Below are positions 25,198-29,932 of a stretch of DNA of 29,932 nt, piece after piece; the stretch's first letter is position 1, and the number at the start of each line of letters is the position of its first letter. The notes below the pieces were generated by a model. That model saw nothing but the letters and a program-made list of their open reading frames with translations, was not told where the DNA came from and searched no databases. The position numbers were made by a program, and so were the translations under genes. This DNA comes from Azospirillum brasilense (lineage in GTDB: Bacteria > Pseudomonadota > Alphaproteobacteria > Rickettsiales > UBA3002), in contig QFOX01000022.1 in the NCBI GenBank assembly GCA_003241645.1, positions 1 through 29,932 of the forward strand. The letters are read 5' to 3'.

Positions 25198-26876
25198 GCG
25201 GCTTCTCCCGGTTGCACGAGGGACAGGTTCGGCTTGCTGTCGCCGGTGGGGCGCAGCACGCCCGCATGCAGTTGCAGGCGGCGATCGCACAGGCGCATCA
25301 GGTTCTGGTCATCAGATACGATCAGCATGCTGGCCTTGCCTTTCAGGCGTGCCAGCAGGCTGAACAGCTGGTGGTAGCCTTCGCGGTCCAGCGAACGATC
25401 GGCCTGATCGAACAGTATGAGCTTGGGCTTGTGGCGCAGGGCGCGCGCAATGCACACGCGCTGGCGCATACCGGGGGGGATCACATCCGCGCCGGAGCCA
25501 TCCAGCTGGGTTTCATAACCCGCGGGCAGCTTCGCCACCAGCGGGTCCAGCCCGATCAGGCGGGCCATTTCCAGCGCGCGGCCTTCCATGCTGGCGTCGA
25601 ACCCGCTCAAGTTCTGCATGATGGTGCCGCGCAGCAGCACCGCGTCCGACGAGAGGTAGCCCATGTAGCGGGCCAACGCGCTGGGCAGCAACTGGGCGGG
25701 GTCCACCCCGTCGATCGTGATGCTGCCGCTCGTCGGCTGGTACAGCCCGCCGATCAGCTTAAGCAGGGTCGTGCGGCCTGCGTTGCTTTCCGCGCTGATG
25801 GCCACCGCCTCGCCCGCCGCAATGGTCAAATTCACCTGCTGCAGCACCAGCGGGTGCTGCTCGTCGTAGCGGAAACCGAGATGGCTCACCTCAACGCGGC
25901 CCTCACGCTCGGGCAGGTGCAGGCCGCACAGCAGCGGCTGCATCGGCAGGTCGGTCACAGCGTGGTATTGCTCGGCGGCCTGTTCGAATTCCTGATAGCT
26001 CATCCAGCAGCTCAGGCCATGCTGCAAGGGCTGGATGAGGCGGCCGGAAAGCAGCACGCACGCAATGAGTGCCCCCATGCTGAGCGCGCCCTGCAGCACC
26101 AGCGGCGCACCGCATGCCACCACCATGACCACCATGGCCTGCGAGAACATGGCGCCACTGCCCGCCAGCGCATGGTTCAGCAGCGCGATGCGGAAACTAT
26201 CGCCACCCACCGCGCATTGCAGCTGGTGGTAACGCGTGATGAAACGCGGCTCCATGCCCAACGCTTTAATGGCGTGCGCCCCGGCGAGCGATTCCAGCAT
26301 GAAGCCATAACGCTGCTGGTCGTGCGCGTTGCGCGCGTGAATGGCGGCACGCAGGCGGCTACCCCAATGCAGCACCAGCCCGGCGAACGCGACCACGGCC
26401 AGCAGCGGCACCAGCACCAGCACGCCGCCCACCAGCCACAACGCCAGCAGGAACAGCAGCAAATAGGGCACATCCACCGATACGGCGATGAGGCGCTGCA
26501 GTGCATAATCGCGCATGCGGCCCAGCGCGCCCAGCGCCTGCAGGTATTCGCCGTAATGCTTGCGTTGCGCGGGCAGCACCCAGCTGCCGATCACCTGAGC
26601 CACCATGCGGGTGCTCATGCCCAGCTCATAGGCATGCGCCAGCCCGCTGGTCAGGCGCGAACGCGCAAGGCGCAGCGCCGTTTCCAGCACCAGCGCGGCC
26701 AGCACGCCCATGGCCAGCATGGGCAGCGTGCCCGTTTGCGGGTGGGTCAGCACGCGGTCGTAGATCTGCAGGGTGGCCAGCGGCATCGCCAGCATCACCG
26801 TATTGATGGCGCAGGAGCTGGCAATCAGCAGTGCGCGGGTCGCCGCGGGAATCGGCATGGAAAGATGCGTGCTCAT
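25194..26876 (-). CDS. Second type I secretion ABC protein; degenerate Walker A, Walker B Glu and H-loop
   Basis: 560-residue ABC half transporter with no C39-like domain. It starts directly with the membrane domain (IYDRVLTHPQTGTLPMLAMG is typical of the type I exporter class). In the nucleotide-binding domain the Walker A reads AESNAGRTT (362-370): the essential Lys is Arg 368. The Walker B is LILFDQ with Gln 491 in place of the catalytic Glu, and the H-loop His is Asp 522 (IVSDDQ). The signature region is PPGMRQR (467-473), close to LSGGQRQR and keeping the Gly and Gln. It is thus unlikely to hydrolyse ATP with its own site, but can complete the site of its partner. ATGA overlaps join it to both neighbours. 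It is an intact frame, not a pseudogene. Confidence 0.94.
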   Translation of the reverse strand: MSTHLSMPIPAATRALLIASSCAINTVMLAMPLATLQIYDRVLTHPQTGTLPMLAMGVLAALVLETALRLARSRLTSGLAHAYELGMSTRMVAQVIGSWVLPAQRKHYGEYLQALGALGRMRDYALQRLIAVSVDVPYLLLFLLALWLVGGVLVLVPLLAVVAFAGLVLHWGSRLRAAIHARNAHDQQRYGFMLESLAGAHAIKALGMEPRFITRYHQLQCAVGGDSFRIALLNHALAGSGAMFSQAMVVMVVACGAPLVLQGALSMGALIACVLLSGRLIQPLQHGLSCWMSYQEFEQAAEQYHAVTDLPMQPLLCGLHLPEREGRVEVSHLGFRYDEQHPLVLQQVNLTIAAGEAVAISAESNAGRTTLLKLIGGLYQPTSGSITIDGVDPAQLLPSALARYMGYLSSDAVLLRGTIMQNLSGFDASMEGRALEMARLIGLDPLVAKLPAGYETQLDGSGADVIPPGMRQRVCIARALRHKPKLILFDQADRSLDREGYHQLFSLLARLKGKASMLIVSDDQNLMRLCDRRLQLHAGVLRPTGDSKPNLSLVQPGEAA

Positions 26877-28654
26877 GCGGCGATCTCCTGCGAACCGTTG
26901 CGCGGCGGCTGGTGGTGGTTAGCCCCAAGCCAGCGGGCCAGCATTTGCTGGATGTCGTGCAGGCGCAGCGGCTTGCCGAGGTAATCGTCCATGCCCGCGT
27001 CGAGGCAGCGCTCGCGATCGCCGCGCATGGCGTTGGCGGTGAGCGCAATGATGGGCGTGGCAGGCATATCGCCCGCCTGCATGCGCTGGCGCAGCACGCT
27101 GCTTGCCTCGAACCCGTCCATCACCGGCATCTGGCAATCCATCAGCACCAGGTCGAAGCGGCGGGTGGCCAGCACATCCAGCGCGGCGCGGCCATGCTCG
27201 GCGCATTCGGCGTGAATGCCGAATTTGCGCAGCATCTCGAGCGCCATTTCGCGGTTCACGCGGTTATCCTCCACCAGCAACACGGTCTTGTCGTGGTAAT
27301 CCGCATAGTCCGTGATGGGGGCAGCGTCGCCATCGCCATGGAAATGCAGCGTGTCGATGAATTCATGCGAGGGCGCATCCAGTAATTCCAGCAATTGGAG
27401 CAAATGCGGCCGCAGGGTGGGCTTGCGCAGGAACGCATGGCCGCCCTGCTGCGCGAACACCTGCGCCTTCTGCGCATCGTCCGACAGCGACATGCCAACC
27501 CACGCCACGTTCATGCGCTGCGCCTCGTGCTGCAGCTGCGCAAGCGCCTGCGGTGCCGTTCCATCCGGCAATTGCTGCTCGATGAACACGTAATCCATGG
27601 GCATGCCCGCCTCCTGCGCGCAGCGCAGCGTATCCAGCGCCGAGGCGATATCATCGCTCACAAAACTGCGAATGCCCAACTCGGCAAGGTAGCCGCGCAG
27701 CAGCGTGGCGCAGGGCTCGGTATCTTCCACGATCAGCGCGCGCCGGCCGGCATAATTCACCGGCACCACGCTTGCCGTTGCCGTATCCTGCACATGGTGA
27801 ATGGGCAGCTCCACCGTGAACACGCTGCCCTTGCCCTCGGCACTTTCAAGGCGGATGGTGCCCGCCATCAGGTGCGTCAGCTCGCGGCAGATCGCCAGCC
27901 CAAGCCCGCTACCGCCGAAATCGCGGCTGGTCGCGCCATCCTTCTCCTGCACGAATTTCTCGAATACCGCTTCGTGGCGGCTGGGGGCGATGCCAATGCC
28001 CGTGTCGCTGACGATCAGGCGCAGCCCCGTGATGACCCCGCCATGCCAATGCAGCGGTTCGGCGTGCAGCATGATATAACCCGAGGCGGTGAATTTCACG
28101 GCGTTGCCCACCAGGTTGACCAGGATCTGGCGAATGCGCTGCACGTCGCCCATGAAAGCGGCGGGCAGCCACTCGTCGCAGGACACGATCATTTCCAGTT
28201 TCTGTTCGCGGCGGCTGGCGCGCAATTTCGGCATGAACTCATAGGCCACCAGCTCCAGCAGCTGGTGCGGGCTGAAGCGCGCCTCCTGCAGGTGCAGCTT
28301 GCCGCTTTCGATCTTCGAATAGTCCAGCATGTCGTTAATGATGTGCAGCAGCGCCTCGGCCGAGTGCATCACGGTGTTCAGTTGCCATTTCTGGTGGGCG
28401 TCCACCGGGCTTTCCAGCAGCAGTTCGGTGGTGCCGATCATGCCATTCAACGGCGTGCGGATCTCGTGGCTCATGGTGGCCAACAGGCTGGCCGCCTGCT
28501 CACTCATGCGGCGGGCACGAAGCGCATCCTGGTTGGCCATGTCATATTGCGTTTGCAGTTGCTGCATGTGGCCGCGGGCACGGCGCAGGCGCAGCAACGC
28601 CACGCAAAGGCCGGCCACCGCCAGAACCGTAAGAATGCCAAGAAGAACAACCAT
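26873..28654 (-). CDS. Hybrid histidine kinase with a degenerate first receiver
   Basis: Membrane-anchored kinase, first gene of the secretion run. I choose the ATG at 28654 (593 residues). A GTG at 28690 would add 12 AT-rich codons unlike the rest, and neither has a clear SD. One hydrophobic helix starts the protein, with almost no periplasmic part. Numbers below use the GTG start (subtract 12 for ATG). HisKA His 75 (TMSHEIRTPLNG); HATPase Asn 196, DTGIGIA (219-225) and GGSGLGLAI. Receiver 1 keeps Glu 322/Asp 323 and Lys 423, but the phosphoacceptor is Glu 371 (VFIEQQLPDG). Receiver 2 is canonical: Asp 475, Asp 518 (LMDCQMPVMDG), Thr 551, Lys 573. It has no HPt domain. The stop overlaps the next ABC gene by 4 bases. 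Confidence 0.94.
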   Translation of the reverse strand: MVVLLGILTVLAVAGLCVALLRLRRARGHMQQLQTQYDMANQDALRARRMSEQAASLLATMSHEIRTPLNGMIGTTELLLESPVDAHQKWQLNTVMHSAEALLHIINDMLDYSKIESGKLHLQEARFSPHQLLELVAYEFMPKLRASRREQKLEMIVSCDEWLPAAFMGDVQRIRQILVNLVGNAVKFTASGYIMLHAEPLHWHGGVITGLRLIVSDTGIGIAPSRHEAVFEKFVQEKDGATSRDFGGSGLGLAICRELTHLMAGTIRLESAEGKGSVFTVELPIHHVQDTATASVVPVNYAGRRALIVEDTEPCATLLRGYLAELGIRSFVSDDIASALDTLRCAQEAGMPMDYVFIEQQLPDGTAPQALAQLQHEAQRMNVAWVGMSLSDDAQKAQVFAQQGGHAFLRKPTLRPHLLQLLELLDAPSHEFIDTLHFHGDGDAAPITDYADYHDKTVLLVEDNRVNREMALEMLRKFGIHAECAEHGRAALDVLATRRFDLVLMDCQMPVMDGFEASSVLRQRMQAGDMPATPIIALTANAMRGDRERCLDAGMDDYLGKPLRLHDIQQMLARWLGANHHQPPRNGSQEIAA

Positions 28655-28865
28655 GAGGTGCACCACTATAGATTGCAATTTATACTTCACCGTAAACCGG
28701 TTTCGCTAAACCCACAAATACAACCTATAGGTGAATAATGCGTTAATAATGGAATATTTTCAACCTAAGGCTTTTTTATCACGAAATGTTTAGCGGAAGT
28801 TAACCATAGCTTAAGCGTTTTCGCGTTAGGCTGCACTCAACCATTAATTGATTATGGAGCAGCCC
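28655..28865. promoter_or_regulatory. Divergent control region: secretion operon / repeat protein
   Basis: AT-rich region of 211 bases. On the minus strand TTGAAA (28763-28758), 17 bases, CATTAT (28740-28735) is a good promoter candidate for the secretion/phosphorelay run, with a start near 28728. Two 10-bp palindromes lie at and below that start: ACCTATAGGT (28723-28732) and AAACCGGTTT (28694-28703). An 8-bp one, GCTTAAGC (28809-28816), lies nearer the plus-strand gene. GGAG (28856-28859) is the SD of the plus-strand gene. I see no convincing plus-strand promoter. Confidence 0.45.
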
Positions 28866-29932
28866 ATGGTTACCAATCCCAATCGCCTCGATGCCGATCT
28901 CTATCAACTTAAAGGCGAAGATCTCTCGCTTGACCATATTGCGGGAAGCGGCCATCTCAGCCTTGCGGCGCTTTACGCGAACCATGGTTCCGAAGCGGTG
29001 GTGCTGGGGGCACTGCAACCCTCTGAACCCATGGTACCGCTGGCACCGCCGCCGCAATCGCTGATGCCCGCGCCTGCGGCCCCTAAAGAAAGCGCCGCAC
29101 GGCAGGCACGCCAGCAGACCGAGGTCACCAACGAGGGGGACACCACCAACATCAGCCATGCTCAGGCCGCGCCGAATGCCGGGGCCGATCAGCCGGAAAG
29201 CGACCCCAATATCGATCAGGGCGCACCGATCGCCGGGGCGGCACTCAGCGGTGGTCAGGCCGCCAGCGGCAGCAATGGCAATAACGGCAGCAACGGCTTC
29301 GGCAACGATGGAAACGATGGCAATGACGGCCAGAATGGTGAGCCCTGCGCAAATGAATGCCATGGCGGCGACACCACTATCATCAACATCACCAACAACC
29401 AGACCAATAACACCACCACGGTGACCGAGCTGAACCTGGTGAATATCGACATCACCAACACCACCAACGTGATCCAGAACAGCACATCAAACCTGATCAA
29501 CGTGCATCTCGGCGGCGACACGATCACCAATACCACCAACAACACGCTGATCGACATTACCATTGGCGGCGACACCATCATTCATAATAACAATAACCAA
29601 CTGATCGATATCGACATCATCAATCAGCCCATCATTGGTGGAAATGACAATGACCTCATCGATCTTGGGCTGCTCAATGGCGGCACGGTCGGTGGCAATG
29701 ACAATGACCTCATCGATCTTGGGCTGCTGAATGGCGGCACGGTCGGTGGGAACGATAACGACCTCATCGACCTTGGGCTGCTCAATGGCGACGCGGTCGG
29801 TGGGAATGACAACGATCTCATCGATCTTGGGCTGCTCAATGGCGACGCGGTCGGTGGGAATGACAACGATCTCATCGATCTTGGGCTGCTCAATGGCGGC
29901 ACGGTCGGTGGCAATGACAATGACCTCATCGA
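28866..29932 (+). CDS. Large repeat-rich, RTX-like secreted or surface protein (N-terminal part)
   Basis: The frame from ATG 28866 is open to the right edge, giving 355 residues of an incomplete protein. GGAG lies 6 bases upstream; an in-frame ATG at 28854 lacks an SD. There is no Sec signal peptide, as expected for type I secretion substrates whose signal is C-terminal. The layout is: a 1-60 folded-looking start (DADLYQLKGEDLSLDHIAGS); a Pro/Ala linker (60-85); a Gly-rich tract (135-158); one Cys pair (EPCANECHGG, near 161-165); Asn/Thr-rich imperfect repeats beginning GGDT (from about 167); and 18-residue units GGNDNDLIDLGLLNGGTV from 258 onward. The first nine residues of each unit resemble the RTX nonapeptide GGxGxDxUx, with Asp in the fourth place. 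It is divergent from the export genes, so a substrate role is inferred. Confidence 0.85.
   Translation, partial: MVTNPNRLDADLYQLKGEDLSLDHIAGSGHLSLAALYANHGSEAVVLGALQPSEPMVPLAPPPQSLMPAPAAPKESAARQARQQTEVTNEGDTTNISHAQAAPNAGADQPESDPNIDQGAPIAGAALSGGQAASGSNGNNGSNGFGNDGNDGNDGQNGEPCANECHGGDTTIINITNNQTNNTTTVTELNLVNIDITNTTNVIQNSTSNLINVHLGGDTITNTTNNTLIDITIGGDTIIHNNNNQLIDIDIINQPIIGGNDNDLIDLGLLNGGTVGGNDNDLIDLGLLNGGTVGGNDNDLIDLGLLNGDAVGGNDNDLIDLGLLNGDAVGGNDNDLIDLGLLNGGTVGGNDNDLI
29268..29339 (+). repeat. Collagen-like Gly-X-X tract inside the repeat protein
   Basis: Twenty-four residues (135-158 of the protein) in which almost every third residue is Gly, filled with Asn, Asp and Ser (SNGNNGSNG, then GNDGNDGNDG). 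There is one break at Gly-Phe-Gly. It probably acts as a flexible or calcium-binding linker; too short to claim a triple helix. Confidence 0.5.
29637..29932 (+). repeat. Tandem 54-bp repeat array (five full units and a partial sixth, array open to the right)
   Basis: Units start at 29637, 29691, 29745, 29799, 29853 and 29907, each exactly 54 bases (18 residues), with no spacer and few differences. Units 1, 2 and 5 end in NGGTV, units 3 and 4 in NGDAV; the other differences are nearly all synonymous (GGA/GGC/GGG, AAT/AAC, GAT/GAC, CTC/CTG). The same 18-residue step is already seen in the diverged unit at 29511-29564 (GGDTITNTTNNTLIDITI). The array continues past the window. Confidence 0.97.

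Noticed and set aside
25194..26876. Second ABC gene as a decaying pseudogene
   Set aside because: The frame is intact, coupled by overlaps to both neighbours, and the motif losses fall in the same site as the partner's signature loss, which points to specialisation.
22876..26984. Two long plus-strand open frames (749 and 697 codons)
   Set aside because: Both are antisense to the ABC and HlyD genes, rich in Gln, His and Arg, with no domain signature.
28866..29300. LapA-type retention module with a LapG cleavage site
   Set aside because: The only similar sequence is APIAGAALSG, without the di-alanine-glycine (AAG) core, and no LapG- or LapD-like gene is in the window.
29624..29929. Minus-strand open frame with repeated RSLSLPPT motif
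   Set aside because: It is the antisense reading of the 54-bp repeat array. The plus frame has a start with SD, continues uninterrupted for 355 codons and gives an RTX-like protein.
29637..29932. CRISPR array
   Set aside because: The repeats are head-to-tail without unique spacers, in frame within a coding sequence.

Overview
The window is a GC-rich stretch of an alphaproteobacterial chromosome. The evidence is the nuoABCDEFGHIJ order with separate nuoC and nuoD, the protein flavours of the complex I subunits, the HU and tRNA sequences, and TTGCAA/TTGCAT-type -35 boxes. I cannot name the order or genus.

Region 1 (1-10650, minus strand) is a complex I (NADH:quinone oxidoreductase) operon read from right to left: nuoA, B, C, [GNAT acetyltransferase], D, E, [secreted DUF3298-type protein], F, [PH-like DUF4429-type protein], G, H, I, J. 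nuoJ runs off the left edge. Every junction is an overlap or a gap of at most about 10 bases, so the three guest genes are built into the operon. NuoH carries an unusual hydrophilic C-terminal extension.

Region 2 (10651-15792) is a housekeeping patch. It holds an unknown acidic Ala/Pro/Gln/His-rich protein with one Ca-loop-like motif; an ACT-domain gene that appears to be cotranscribed behind tRNA-Val(TAC) and tRNA-Asp(GTC); HU with its terminator; an SDR dehydrogenase and methionine aminopeptidase (map) pair; a divergent molybdopterin-binding/CinA-N-like gene; and tRNA-Leu(TAA). map and the CinA-like gene flank a palindromic -35 box placed at exactly equal distance from both start codons.

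Region 3 (15793-29932) is the most interesting part. A compact minus-strand gene run (28654 down to 17673) encodes a hybrid histidine kinase, two ABC exporter proteins, an HlyD-type membrane fusion protein, a receiver-HATPase fusion, a second hybrid kinase with an HPt domain, and a lone receiver. A Kef-type cation:proton antiporter follows after 41 bases. Divergent from the run, on the plus strand, starts a large surface or secreted protein with no Sec signal. It has Asn/Thr/Asp-rich repeats and an array of 54-bp (18-residue) RTX-like units that continues past the right edge. I infer a type I secretion system whose export apparatus and a multi-component phosphorelay are encoded as one unit, with the divergent repeat protein as substrate. 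The two ABC proteins carry complementary defects: one has lost its Walker A Lys, catalytic Glu and H-loop His, and the other its LSGGQ signature. This predicts a heterodimer with one working and one dead ATP site. No TolC-type outer membrane gene lies in the window.
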